From the NCBI RefSeq assembly GCF_024713975.1, contig NC_091112.1, positions 11,082,001 through 11,146,000 on the forward strand: DNA of 64,000 bases. Direction: 5' to 3'. Positions 1-47,200 of this stretch are shown in pieces. Below the pieces are notes generated by a model. It worked only from the letters and a program-made list of their open reading frames with translations. It had not been told where the DNA came from and made no database searches. Origin of the DNA: Paralichthys olivaceus. Taxonomy: Eukaryota; Chordata; Actinopteri; Pleuronectiformes; Paralichthyidae. The translations under genes were made by a program, and so were the position numbers. Each line of letters starts with the position of its first letter. The first letter of the stretch is position 1.

Positions 1-1169
1 ATTACACGTCCTATCAGAAAAGCAGGCTCGACTTTTGACTTATACAACTGAACTCAGTGCACTCCAGCTGCACTGTGCTCAGCTTTGTGTCATCTGGAGT
101 ATCAGGCTCAGATCCTCTTGGATCTATTGAATTCAAATTAATTATCTTTCACAGTCATACTCATCTTAATTCTTTAATCAAATTTAATGCATTTACAACA
201 AGTTCCTAAGTGAGCTGCGGCCCTTTAACAGGCTTGGTTGAGCCCATGACTCCCTGGTTGCTCATTAAGACACAAAGCTGGTACAGAATGAAAAAGCATA
301 GTTTTGATTTGTATGCTGCTTTAAATTTGATGCAGACCTTAATCCTTTTTATCGTAGTGAGAGAGTATTGCAGAACAAAGTGATTTTAACCTACTCCCCA
401 TATTGTGATTTCCTATCAAAGTAGTAGGAAATAACATATCACCTTGCTTGTTTTAGTGACACAAGAAACGTTTGACCTCATTGAAACTTTCCTTTTGGGT
501 CACCCTGTACAGAAGCAGCATGGTTTGATTACATACTGAGTTTATGGTTTCCTCTCTTCTACTGAGCTCAATTTAACATATAATTTATATTTCTGAAAAT
601 TATATTAAAAAAAGATACATGAAAGTTAAAGCAAATCTGGAATCTGTTGGCCCATGTTCATGTTTTTGACATAAACGCACAAGAAATACAAAATGTGAAT
701 GTGACTAATGGTGCATTCTTCTTATTATGTAACAGCTTTTTGCACACTTCCTCCTTTACCATGTATGCAGTGTGTTTTGATGGCTGTGCTCAGACATCAG
801 TGGTGCAGATACATGAAGCACATATTTGTACAACATTAACCTGAGCTGTTCTGCCATTTGGAGGTGCAGCAAATTGTTGTTGAGAAATCAGTAGTCAGAT
901 CTGTACAAAAACACAAAGAAAATATTTTCTTGGTGAACTATCAGCATGCTGATGCCGTTAGCAGGTTCGTTAAAAACACTGTTTCAGTCTCTGCAACATA
1001 GTGATCTACCACTACTGGCACTGGAGCGAAGGCGGTGTTGTTAAATATGGCAACACCAGCAGGTTGAGAGAGCCCAATACTGTGGCAACCACCACTTATG
1101 TTTTACTGCTGGAATGAGAAAGCTGTTTCTTCTGAGCTGAACACACTAAGTAATGACACCATTGTTTCT
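1..1169. other. Intergenic, no gene seen
   Basis: Upstream flank of rapgef5. Only short unsupported reading frames without splice context or recognisable domains are present. I see nothing here that I can call. Confidence 0.6.
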
Positions 1170-1495
1170 TAACTATAGACCGTATATATAAAGATGAATG
1201 ACACTCACCACTTCCACCCACTATCCCAAACTGAAGTCAAAATATCCCGTATAGGAATGCTACCATCTTATGCATTTGGAGCGTTTCATCTAAATTGTAC
1301 AGATTTTTTACAGCAGTTGGTACAGTAGACCAGACTGGACAAACTAAACACCTTTTGAGTTTCTATGTCAACTGAAGGCGACCATTAGGTTCTCCTTCAT
1401 GCTTGGAAGGGGAGAGTGAGGTGACGGGTATTCAGCTGCAACATGAAACTTCACCATTAGATGTCACTAAATCCTACACACTGAACCTTTAAGTT
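1170..1495. repeat. Dispersed percomorph-type repeat
   Basis: The stretch opens with a 'ctatagaccgtatatataaa' block and closes with a 'cactaaatcctacacactg' block, both of which I recognise as recurrent in percomorph genomes. A related block, 'catagactataaagatagatg', followed by a similar 'ccactatcc' stretch, occurs again near 15,786. The family name is not known to me. No coding potential is seen. Confidence 0.45.
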
Positions 1496-1621
1496 AAAAA
1501 GTATTTCTTTACCCTGAAGGAAGAGTTAGTCCTCTTTGAGCTATGTGTGGATGCATGCACGGTACACAGTGCTACATTTCCTCTTTTTCATCTGCAACTA
1601 TACTCACTGACCGACATATAT

Positions 1622-1664
1622 GATACAAATTCAAATTCAATAAAATTTAATTTGAATTTGTATC
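1622..1664. repeat. Perfect 16-bp inverted repeat with 11-nt loop
   Basis: Arms 1622-1637 and 1649-1664 are exact reverse complements (GATACAAATTCAAATT and its complement) around an AT-rich loop. It could extrude as a cruciform, or be the end of a small mobile element. No function is assigned. Confidence 0.75.
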
Positions 1665-1926
1665 TTTAAGAAGCATTGGCACACACTATTACCTGTGTTA
1701 CGCAAAAGTGCTCAAGGAAGTGTACAAGGAAGGGGAATATTATAAAAGGATGACTTTTATCATTATGAAAATTATCCTGTCATGTGGGGGGGAAACCACA
1801 TGGCAGGGTAATGTGTCGCATATTCAACAACCCACAGAGGTGCTGGGTTTAAAGCCTCTCATGTTGCAGCATTTTCACACAGGCAGGACTAAACACTGCT
1901 TAGAAGTTGAAAATGGGCCTCTGAAT

Positions 1927-1928
<2 letters not shown>

Positions 1929-1966
<38 letters not shown>
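1929..1966. repeat. (CA)n microsatellite
   Basis: Uninterrupted CA dinucleotide run of about 19 units in the intergenic flank. Confidence 0.95.
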
Positions 1967-1968
<2 letters not shown>

Positions 1969-2262
1969 GCTGCTCTTTGTTTACCTATGGAAATATGATC
2001 CAGGTGATGTGGCGACACAGCCTTACTGAGTACCTTCTGCCTGTTTCTCTTCTCCCTTCCCCCAAACACTATTATCCTCCTTACTATCCTCCCTCTATTG
2101 TATTTAGAGTAGTGACACAAACCAACAGTGAGGTGACGCTGTCATGTCTGCTGCAGCTTAACAACACAACAAAGAAAATATGAAGGTTTCATTTCAATGG
2201 GGTTTTCTCCGGTCAGACTGGTCAGAGAATGAGAGATGGAAGTGATGCAATGTTTCGATGCA

Positions 2263-2267
2263 CCTGT

Positions 2268-2344
<77 letters not shown>

Positions 2345-2560
2345 TCTCTCTGTAGTTTTGAGGACACTCATTGACAAAATGTATCACAACTAAATGCATA
2401 ACCCGAAACCTAATTCTAACCCTAACCCTTAATCTAATTCTAACCTAACCCTAAACCTTAGAAACGGAATTCTAACCTTAAACCTAATTCTCACCCTCGA
2501 ACAGTCAATTGAATTTGTGAGGACCAACCAAATGTCCTCACAGTGATGTATTGAACCAGA
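2263..2560. repeat. Dispersed repeat with (CA)n and CCCTAA-like blocks
   Basis: A (CA)n run at 2269-2342 is followed by 'gttttgaggacactcattgac', then degenerate 'ccctaaccctaac' motifs (2400-2500), then a 'gaggaccaaccaaatgtcctc' tail. The same order of CCCTAA-like motifs, 'gaatttatgagaaccag', 'aaatgtcctca' and 'attgaaccaaaattg' recurs at 27,420-27,610, so this is a dispersed family and not an interstitial telomere. Confidence 0.6.
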
Positions 2561-2567
2561 ATTGGAA

Positions 2568-2610
2568 CTCTCTCTCTCTCTCGCTCTCTGTCTGTCTGTC
2601 TCTCTCTCTC

Positions 2611-2674
<64 letters not shown>
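2568..2674. repeat. (CT)n/(CTGT)n polypyrimidine tract
   Basis: Compound CT and CTGT repeat of about 105 bp directly upstream of the CpG-rich rapgef5 5' region. All pyrimidine on the + strand except for G in the CTGT units. It may influence promoter chromatin, but this is inference. Confidence 0.9.
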
Positions 2675-2694
2675 ACACTCACACACACCTGGCA

Positions 2695-2938
2695 CTAGTA
2701 GGTCGCGCGAGCCGTTGGGTGGAGCAGCAGCAGCGTCGCGTGCTGCGGAACCCAGTCAGCGGGTCGTTAAACAGCGCGCGCGGTTTGGTAGCAGATGCGG
2801 GTCGCGGACGAGTGTGCGCGCGAGGCGAGGGGGGGAAATGGCGAACGGACGGCGGTGCGCTTCCTCGTGAGGAGACAGTAGACACCGGGAAAACCGGGGG
2901 ACAGGCAGCTCGAGGACAGGGAGACGGGAGAAGCAGAC
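2695..2938 (+). promoter_or_regulatory. rapgef5: rapgef5 CpG-rich promoter / 5'UTR
   Basis: GC content and CpG density jump abruptly at about 2,695 and fall again after the first exon near 3,100, which is the usual signature of a CpG-island promoter. No TATA box is evident. The start site cannot be fixed by eye. Two short upstream ATGs (2795 and 2838) open small frames that close before the main ATG, and would be uORFs if transcription begins upstream of them. Confidence 0.7.
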
Positions 2939-39595
<36,657 letters not shown>

Positions 39596-41095
39596 ACACA
39601 CAAACCCACTGGACACAGCGCAATGGAAATCCTAGCGTCTGTGACTTGGAGGACACTGTACAACACAATGTCACATACTCACGCACACACACTGCTGCCA
39701 AGTGGTGAAACCCACAAAGACACAGAGCTGCACTCGGCTTTAAACACTGGATATGTGCTTTTAAAGTGTTTTTAAAGTCTATTGGAAGAGAGTCTGTGTA
39801 GAAGCTCAGAGATCTACCAAACTGAGAGAGACGGTAAAGGAGGCTGTAATTAGTTTGTACAGTATCTATTGGACTGAATACGCCCTTGGTTTTGTTCTTG
39901 TGATGAGCTTTTGGTTATTTATGAGCCTGTCCGGCAGGTAGAACGTTTCCTTTAATTCTGTCAATGTCTCGTCAGTTTCCTCTGGAGGTCAAATAGGACG
40001 CGAGAACCATCATTTCAGTCACAAACGCTCTGTGGTTATAACCTGACGGTGTCGTATTATTTAATCTGCATACCACATATCTGCCTCTTGATGCATATAT
40101 GTGCAGGATACATGCTTTAGTTATGTAGGTGTAGGTTCAGTTATTGTACTGTAGCATATTATTCAACACGTTTTTTAACTTTTTCTCACTGAAGTTCTGT
40201 ATTTTGACTAAAAACGTGCAGCCTCAGTGACAAAAGGTGCAACATTAACGGTGTGTCATTCCTGGCATGTGAACAGAGCGTTTTGAGAGGTTTCCTCTGT
40301 CCGACTCGTGAGCTTTGAAACACTGAAGCTCTCCTGAGCGTGTCACAAACACTGTTGTTAAATACTGAAGAGTTATTTCATTGTAAAGTCCTGGTTGACT
40401 TTTAGCCAAACACTCCTCGTGCTCTCTTCTCGATGATGTTTTTTTTCTGTGAATAGATACTTATTATTTTACATTGTATATAATATGGACCTATACATTT
40501 TTCAGTGCCAAATGTCACGTTGAGTCCTGTAGCACAGACGTGATGTGGAAATCTTGGTTTTATTTTCTATTTTTAATCACAGATTTGTTTCTTTTTGAAA
40601 GAGTTCTCAAATGATGTCTGGTCCTTGATCATGAGAAGCAGATCTGACTCCTTGTAGAGATGCTTTCTGACATTATGATGACTGATTTTCTAGTTATATA
40701 CGATGTTATTCCTCTCATCATGGGTTGCTATGGAAATACAGCCCCAGTAGTTTTTCCCTTTCTTTTTAAATCCTTGAGTTAAAGTCAAAGCACTGCACCA
40801 CAGTTAAAAAAATTGCTTTATTCCACAAAATCGTGTTCATGAGCGGATTTGAACCTTTTATTATTTGTTCTTAATGACTGAAAAGATTACTTCATTCCGA
40901 AGAGATCACATGTAAACGGTCTGAAAAGAAACACAGGTTGTGGACATAACAGATTAAGCACAAGTGCACATACTTTCTCCCTTATAGTAAGAATGTCTGG
41001 TGGGAGTTTTACAGCTTTGTTTCCTCCATTGATTTTTCAAAACTTCTAATTTTGTTCTTATAATTCTAAATAAATATTGGGGAGAATAAATTCTC
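39596..41095 (+). other. rapgef5: rapgef5 3'UTR (probable)
   Basis: No new reading frame follows the stop. AATAAA at 41069-41074 is the first convincing poly(A) signal after a stretch of AT-rich non-coding sequence, suggesting a 3'UTR of about 1.5 kb. The true end needs transcript data. Confidence 0.5.
41069..41074 (+). terminator. rapgef5: Poly(A) signal AATAAA, probable rapgef5 3' end
   Basis: Canonical hexamer on the + strand followed by a second AATAAA at 41085. Position is consistent with the end of the rapgef5 transcript. Confidence 0.5.
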
Positions 41096-41639
41096 ATTTC
41101 TCAATCCAGATAGTTCTCATATTCTGGCAACGTATTCCTGTTGACACATCCACGACTCGTGAAAAGCTTCTATTTGTCATTCAAATCCCAGAGGAACCAG
41201 TTTGACGTGTAAATGGAATTCTAACCCTGGGTCACTGTCATCATCAGAACCAAAATGCAGCAGGAGATGAGGGGAATTATTAAGAAATGATATATGATAG
41301 ATGATGATCCATTCAAATCCAGACCTCACTTGTGTTTGTATTCTTTTGTTCTCGCCCTGCGTCTGTTCATGCACTCACTTCAGTGGTGCGTTTCTGCTGA
41401 GTAGGAGGAACCATCCGAGGTTGAGATTCCTAAATGTAACTTACGTAGTGATGCATGTCTTGCATTGTTTAGATAGCTATGAAGCATGGGGGTAAAGTGC
41501 AATACAGTAGAAATGTTTGTTGCCACAAGTGTTCATCATCACCATCATTTCAAAACGAAGCCTTGTTCAAAACACAGAGCTGCTCTCTCTTGCAGACCAT
41601 GATGATTCAGCTGGGTCAAGGAAGATCTGAATTTCTTTG

Positions 41640-41910
41640 ATTCAAGAATCAATCCAGATTTTGATGCTGATCTGCATCAAAGTGCACACAAATCCCCTCA
41701 ACATGTCCGTTTAAAAAAAATCAAGATCCATGAATTAGTCTCTGTGAAATCAATTGAAATGTTAAAAAATGCCCTTTATCACAGTACAAAGGAACGTCAA
41801 AAAGAAATCCTGGATCTGCCCCCTGATGTGGAACCAAAATTTAACGGGCCTCACCTCATCAATCCACCAAGTTTTGTGGTAATCATTCCACTAGTTTTTG
41901 GGTTAGCAAC
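41640..41910 (-). repeat. Dispersed repeat, copy 2 of 3 (reverse orientation)
   Basis: Carries 'aaatcctggatctgccccctgatg', 'accaaaattt' and 'ccaccaagttttgtgg', with the reverse complements of the marks seen at 26,060 and 50,560. The open frame at 41744-41965 on the + strand is only the repeat read through. Confidence 0.65.
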
Positions 41911-42336
41911 AAAACTCCAGCTTGTGCTAACTTCGGCAACAATTGGGCTTTATTCAGCTTTTTAATTGTGAGAGGAAAACTTTTCTTCAGATACTTTTTG
42001 TGAAACCAAGTCAGTGATTACGTGACTGAGAGAGCTGATAAGAGAGCTGTGGTTAGTTCGTATTCAGTGTCATAGAGAGGCCTTGTGGTCGTCATATTTA
42101 CAATTAACCATGATACACACACACGTGCACATGCACACCTCTGCTCCACCTCGTCCACGGAGCAGAATACTTGTGCTGTATGAATTATTTATTGTAATAT
42201 ATTGTTTATTTATGTATTTTAAAGGTGACAAAATATTTGGGTTCATGTGCCAGAGGTTTAACACTTGCACACATGAGAAGAAAAAGATGTTGGTGGGTTT
42301 GAAGCTGCACTGCTATGTCAAAGTATGTGTTGTGTT

Positions 42337-42860
42337 TTATGGCCACTTGAGGGCAGCAGAGGAGCAAGTGGTGTGATGACGCTTGAGAAAATCACAGGCG
42401 GTTGTGTTCAGTATTTTATCATTGTCATAACTGTGTAAAGGTTTTTTTATAACAATGTTCAAATTCTGTTTGCATGTTAATAGAAAAACAAAGTTCACAA
42501 TGCAAGACAGGACACATTGAAGGCTTTGTACTATTGTTATATTGTTGATGTGTAAATATAGGCTTACTGTTGTTATGTTCTTATTATTTATCTGTTGTAA
42601 ATGGAACAAAAAAGAGTCGACCATGAAGCAATACGTCTCCCCCTCGTGAGCCCTCAACCTTCAGATAGCTGGAGCTACACGTCTTTTCTAAAGCTGCGTT
42701 TTACTATGTGAACATTTTACTGAAAATGAATAAACTATAGGTTTTATGTGACATCCAGGTGAGCGGGTGGTTTATTTCACCTGCATTCACTCATGCTGTG
42801 GTTGAATATTACTGAAATGCCCAATGATATCAAACACCCTCTCTGAAGCTCCCAAAAGGA
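42337..42860 (+). pseudogene. Relic of a lectin gene 5' flank, no coding sequence
   Basis: Shares ordered blocks with the upstream sequence of the intact lectins: 'gagggcagcaga', 'aaaacaaagttcacaatgcaag', 'gacacattgaag', 'acgtcttttct', 'gtgacatccaggtga', 'ccaatgat.tca', 'ccctctctgaagc'. Where the intact copies continue 'gtataaaag', this copy reads 'tcccaaaagg', so the TATA box is lost, and no lectin frame follows. An old duplicate whose gene body is gone. Confidence 0.55.
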
Positions 42861-43562
42861 ACATGGCTGATGTGGGAAGCTGTTTTAGAAGAATGTATTT
42901 GGGCCATTTTTGTTTTCTTTGTAACACTTACACAATAAGAAACTCCATAGACAACACAAAAATATTCACAACTCAGTGGATTCCTGTGTTATTAAGTCTA
43001 GATTGACAGGTAGATCATGAATAAACCAGATTTGCACAGTTCTAAGGCAAATGAGTAAGTGAAAGAAAGAAAATCGTTTTAAGAAAATGCCCTGTTTAAC
43101 TGGATAAATTCAAAAAGTCTCCAGCTGTATCAAGGTGAGTCAAGAATTTCAAGAATAATGAAATTATAAAATCTATAGATATATGGCAGCGGCTGATGCC
43201 CAGTGATCTCAGCAACTTATTATAAAGGGCAAGCACTCCTGGATGTTCCAAAGCAGTTGTTAATAATTAGTGAACAATTATTTCCTCCTTTAATTTCCTT
43301 ATTGTCTTTTGAGAGTGTTGGGTGATTCTGGGGCAAACACTTCTGATCCATGTTTGTTGGTCGACTGTCATGTTTCAATCATTATGTATTTATTACCGGT
43401 ATGTAACCATCAGAGTTCTTATTGGGGAGATCCAAGCATTAGGGAGATGCTATTTATTCATAGCATTAATAACCACAGCAGAGATCCAAATATGATCTAT
43501 TCTATTTCATGTATTTCATTAAAGTAGTTTTGCCTTTCATAAAAACTATATGTGGGTTGTGA

Positions 43563-43780
43563 CAGTGGCCACCAGAGGGCAGCAGAACAGCAGGTCAGTC
43601 TGATGATGCTGTGCTCAGTCCTGTATTAGCTGTTGAAATTAAAGCAATGCTGGTTGCATGTTGAAAAAAAACCAAAGCTCACAATGCAAGAGAGGACACA
43701 TTGAAGACTTTGTAACATTGTTGATGTGTCAACTGGTGATTGGCAGCTGTTTACCTGGTGTGAATGAGAAGATGAGGCAC
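43563..43780 (+). pseudogene. Second relic of the lectin 5' flank, truncated
   Basis: Matches 46,735-46,840 closely: 'caatgcaagagaggacacattgaag', 'actttgtaacattgttgatgtg', 'tcaactggtg', 'ggcagctgtttacctggtgtg'. It stops before the TATA region and runs into a dispersed repeat at 43,795. It shows that the flank was duplicated more often than the genes that survive. Confidence 0.55.
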
Positions 43781-43794
43781 CTTACTCCCCCAAC

Positions 43795-43935
43795 ATCTGC
43801 TCCCCGGGTGCCTTCAATAGCTGCCCACTGCTGTGTGGTCACTGTGTGTATTGTGTTCCGTGTGCTGTGTTCACACAGATGGGTTAAAAGCAGATCTCAA
43901 ATTTCCCCATTCGCATGTAGTGCTGCTGTGTGTGT
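43795..43935. repeat. Dispersed teleost repeat ('gctgcccactgct...' type)
   Basis: 'Gctccccgggtgccttcaatagctgccc', then 'cactgctgtgtggtcactgtgtgt' and 'gatgggttaaaagcag' follow a layout I know as very common in teleost genomes. It cuts off the 43,563-43,780 relic. Confidence 0.5.
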
Positions 43936-44464
43936 ATGATTGTGGGATAATTACAATTATGATCACAAGGACATTTGTGCATTGCTCAGAATTTAGTGAA
44001 TGGATGAACATTTCTAATGTATTCAATAAAAACCCTGATAAACCTCATGGGTGACAGTAGCATGAAGGCTTCCAGTCTCTTTATGACTCAGGATTTACTG
44101 CCAAGTTCAATGTTACCAACAGGTTTACATGAACACTATCAAAACCTCCATGATGCTACTTTCTCTATCTCAAACTCAGGGCTCTGTGAGAAAAACCACA
44201 GCCATGACATGAATGTGAAATTTAAACATTGATGACCTCTGCTGCGTAATTTGCTCTGATATGATGAATAAAAGTGACTGGATCAATTTTTTCCTTTGTT
44301 ACTGATGACTTCAGAGAGGAGGTGGAAGTAAGGAGGAGCCCCTTTCAATTGTAAATAATAAATAAGGATTAAAGAGTTTAAAGAGTTGCTGGAAGACAGA
44401 TTATTTTGGGATGTGTACACAGCTGCTTCAGTCTCATCGAAGCTGATTCCAGCTGGCATGAACA

Positions 44465-44466
<2 letters not shown>

Positions 44467-44550
<84 letters not shown>
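44467..44550. repeat. (GT)n microsatellite in lectin unit 1
   Basis: 42 GT units, against about 13 in the matching tract of unit 2 (46596-46622). Confidence 0.95.
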
Positions 44551-44551
<1 letters not shown>

Positions 44552-44782
44552 AACTGGTGTTTGGCAGCTGTTGACCACGTGTCGTCTTTTCTGAAGTCGC
44601 TTCTTACGATGTCAGAAAGTTCAACTGAAAAATCATGTGAAAAAAGATGTGGCGTCCAGGTGAACTGGCCCGTGTTCAGAAAAAACACTTTGCTCTGTGC
44701 AGCTTGGTACAAATCAAAGTGTTTGCCAATTGGATTTGACCAATGATGTCACACCAACAGTGCAGACTCCCTCTCTGAAGCG

Positions 44783-44790
44783 TATAAAAG
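44783..44790 (+). promoter_or_regulatory. TATA box of lectin gene 1
   Basis: TATAAAAG in the block 'gaagcgtataaaagaacg', 130 bp before the ATG. Identical in sequence and surroundings in gene 2 (47073-47080). A start site near 44,815 would give a 5'UTR of about 100 nt. Confidence 0.8.
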
Positions 44791-44912
44791 AACGCAGCCT
44801 GCCCACCTGTCTCCATCAGAGTCTCGTTCTCACCCAACAGTGCAGATCATCTCCAACCAGCTCACGTCCACCCATCGTCCTGCTCCTGTGACAGAGAGAG
44901 AGAGACGCCAAC

Positions 44913-45401
44913 ATGATCCTGCTCCTCCTTCTGTTCGCCCTGACCCTGGGTGCTGTTTCTCCTTCAGATGGACCTGAGGTCAAGCTGCAGCGTGGAAACT
45001 GTCCCATGTTCTGGTTCAGCTACAACAACCGCTGCTACAAGTACGTGGCCACACAAATGACCTGGGCTCAAGCAGAGCTCAACTGTGTGTCACAGGGAGC
45101 CAACCTGGTGTCCATCCACAGTCTGGGGGAACAGAATTTCATCAAAACCCTGGTCAGCAACTTTGACCCTTCTGAGGGAATCACCTGGATCGGACTCAGC
45201 GACCTCCACGAACAAGGCAGATGGATGTGGTCTGATGGTTGCGCGGCTAAATTTTACCTTTGGTCTGCAGGAGAGCCAACCAACTACGGAAATGAAGGCT
45301 GTGCTGACAACAACTATCACGCAGACCAGAAATGGAATGATCGATCTTGTTATGACCATATTCCCTTTGTTTGTGCATCACGCATAATGTGTCCTCAGTG
45401 A
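44913..45401 (+). CDS. Secreted C-type lectin 1, ladderlectin/lactose-binding-lectin-like
   Basis: 162 residues in a single uninterrupted frame. Residues 1 to about 16 are a Leu-rich signal peptide. A long-form C-type lectin domain follows: Cys30-Cys41 (N-terminal pair), Cys58 and Cys154, Cys130 and Cys146, 'WIGLSD' at 92-97 and 'WND' at 141-143. Cys110 and Cys160 form an extra pair or may link subunits. Fish relatives are mucus or plasma lectins that bind microbes; some relatives are venom proteins. At the sugar-specificity site it reads EPT (121-123) rather than EPN or QPD, so specificity, and even calcium-dependent binding, is uncertain. Own TATA box and AATAAA (45469). Tandem copy at 47201. 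The intronless coding sequence is notable but there is no poly(A) tract at its end. Confidence 0.9.
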   Translation: MILLLLLFALTLGAVSPSDGPEVKLQRGNCPMFWFSYNNRCYKYVATQMTWAQAELNCVSQGANLVSIHSLGEQNFIKTLVSNFDPSEGITWIGLSDLHEQGRWMWSDGCAAKFYLWSAGEPTNYGNEGCADNNYHADQKWNDRSCYDHIPFVCASRIMCPQ

Positions 45402-45468
45402 TTGTTACGTCAGATTCAACCTGATCACTGATCACCTGATTGTTGTTGACATGAAATAGTCCTCGGCA

Positions 45469-45474
45469 ATAAAG
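45469..45474 (+). terminator. Poly(A) signal of lectin gene 1
   Basis: AATAAA 68 bp after the stop codon, conserved in the duplicate at 47759-47764. Confidence 0.75.
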
Positions 45475-45699
45475 ATACAAATGCACACTTCTTTGTTTGT
45501 ACTTACTTTTCATACCTGTTGGAGACTCTGATGACCCCAGTGGTTGATTGAAGGAACTGCATTAAAACAGATAACTCCTGTTAATGCTGTGGATGATCTG
45601 TGTCCATATATACAGATGTCCACTGGCGGCTTTTCAAAGATTCAATTACATAGAAATTTAATTTACAAACCAGGTGCAAATATAATACACATAGAAAAA

Positions 45700-46085
45700 T
45701 AGTTTGGGCCCAGATTTGGCCCACACTGCCACACTGGTATCCAGGCCACATACAGTGTTAGGTGATGGCACTTGGGCCGTTAGCTCCTGCTGTAGACCAC
45801 ATGTAAGCCGTAGCAGTACGGCATGTGAACCAAAGGGGCCAGAGGTGGCCCATATTAGTTTTGAGCTATTTGGGCCATGTTCACTATTTACCACTTGGGC
45901 CACTTTAGGTTCCCATCCAGAGTACACCTCGCCCAGAGCACCGCATGTTTGCCAATAAAAGGCCCATATTTGTTTTGGGATATTTGGGTCCTTTTAGGCT
46001 CAAATTGATTTTGTCCGGCCCACAAGAAGGCCAGAAGTGCCGCATCATTGCCTGAAGTGGCCCACATCCACATGTTATCTTGAAT
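45700..46085. repeat. Dispersed repeat rich in 'tggcccA/tgggcc' motifs
   Basis: Many short copies of TGGCCCA, GGGCCA and 'ttgggccat' arranged at intervals in both orientations. I recognise this as a frequent fish repeat. It lies in the spacer between the two lectin units and is absent from both. Confidence 0.55.
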
Positions 46086-46595
46086 TAAGTAAAAAGCCAC
46101 AAGTGGACAGATGTGGTCATGATTTTCTTTTGCTATGAACACATAACATAATAATCTGTTGCAATTCCAATGCTATTGCTAAAATAAATGACAAATAAAC
46201 ACACTTGATTTGAATCCATACATTTTAAGTTAAAATTAGATTTGTTGTAGTAACACAGGTTGAATGGTTCTAACCTCCATGATCTTACTTTCTCTATCTC
46301 AAACTCAGGGCTCTGTGAGAAAAACCACAGCCATGACATGAATGTGAAATTTAAACACTGATGACCTCTGCTGCGTAATTTGCTCTGATATGATGAATAA
46401 AAGTGACTGGATCAATTTTGTCCCTTGTTACTGATGACTTCAGAGAGGAGGTGGAAGTAAGGAGGAGCCCCCTTCAATTGTAAATAATAAATAAGGATTA
46501 AAGAGTTTAAAGAGTTGCTGGAAGACAGATTATTTTGGGATGTGTACACAGCTGCTTCAGTCTCATCGAAGCTGATTCCAGCTGGCATGAACAAA

Positions 46596-46622
46596 GTGTG
46601 TGTGTGTGTGTGTGTGTGTGTG
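46596..46622. repeat. (GT)n microsatellite in lectin unit 2
   Basis: About 13 units; the homologous tract in unit 1 is three times longer. Confidence 0.9.
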
Positions 46623-47072
46623 GTCAGTGGTGGGTGAGAACTAGAGAGCAGTAAAATCTGTAGAATAGTTAGAAGGAGTAAAGTAGAAATCCATCAAAAT
46701 GGTTCTTTCATAATGTAGTTTGCATTTTGGGGAAAAAACAAAGTTCTCAATGCAACAGAGGACACATTGAAGACTTTGTAACATTGTTGATGTGTCAACT
46801 GGTGTTTGGCAGCTGTTTACCTGGTGTGAATGAGAAGATGTCAACCACAAAGTGACGTATCTGTCCACGTGTCGTCTTTTCTGAAGTCGCTTCTTATGAT
46901 GTCAGAAAGTTCAACTGAAAAATCATGTGAAAAAAGATGTGGCGTCCAGGTGAACTGGCCCGTGTTCAGAAAAAACACTTTGCTCTGTGCAGCTTGGTAC
47001 AAATCAAAGTGTTTGCCAAGTGCATTTGACCAATGATGTCACACCAACAGTGCAGACTCCCTCTCTGAAGCG

Positions 47073-47080
47073 TATAAAAG
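47073..47080 (+). promoter_or_regulatory. TATA box of lectin gene 2
   Basis: TATAAAAG in the same context as gene 1, 128 bp before the ATG (the 5'UTR AG run is two bases shorter). Confidence 0.8.
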
Positions 47081-47200
47081 AACGCAGCCTGCCCACCTGT
47101 CTCCATCAGAGTCTCGTTCTCACCCAACAGTGCAGATCATCTCCAACCAGCTCACGTCCACCCATCGTCCTGCTCCTGTGACAGAGAGAGAGACGCCAAC

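Larger units (their letters stand above)
44147..45615 (+). repeat. Segmental duplication, lectin unit 1
   Basis: Begins at 'ctccatgat.ttactttctct' and ends at 'ccatatataca', with near-identity to 46,273-47,905. Unit 1 has a longer GT tract and lacks about 180 bp present in unit 2 between that tract and 'caactggtg', plus a smaller block before 'cacgtgtcgtc'. Confidence 0.85.

Noticed and set aside
2400-2500. CCCTAA-like motifs as an interstitial telomere
   Set aside because: The motifs are degenerate and lie within a dispersed repeat whose other parts recur at 27,420-27,610.
44913-45401. Lectin genes as processed retrocopies
   Set aside because: The coding part is intronless, but both copies carry the same TATA promoter and 3' region and no poly(A) tract; tandem DNA duplication explains the pair. 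The origin of the first intronless copy stays open.
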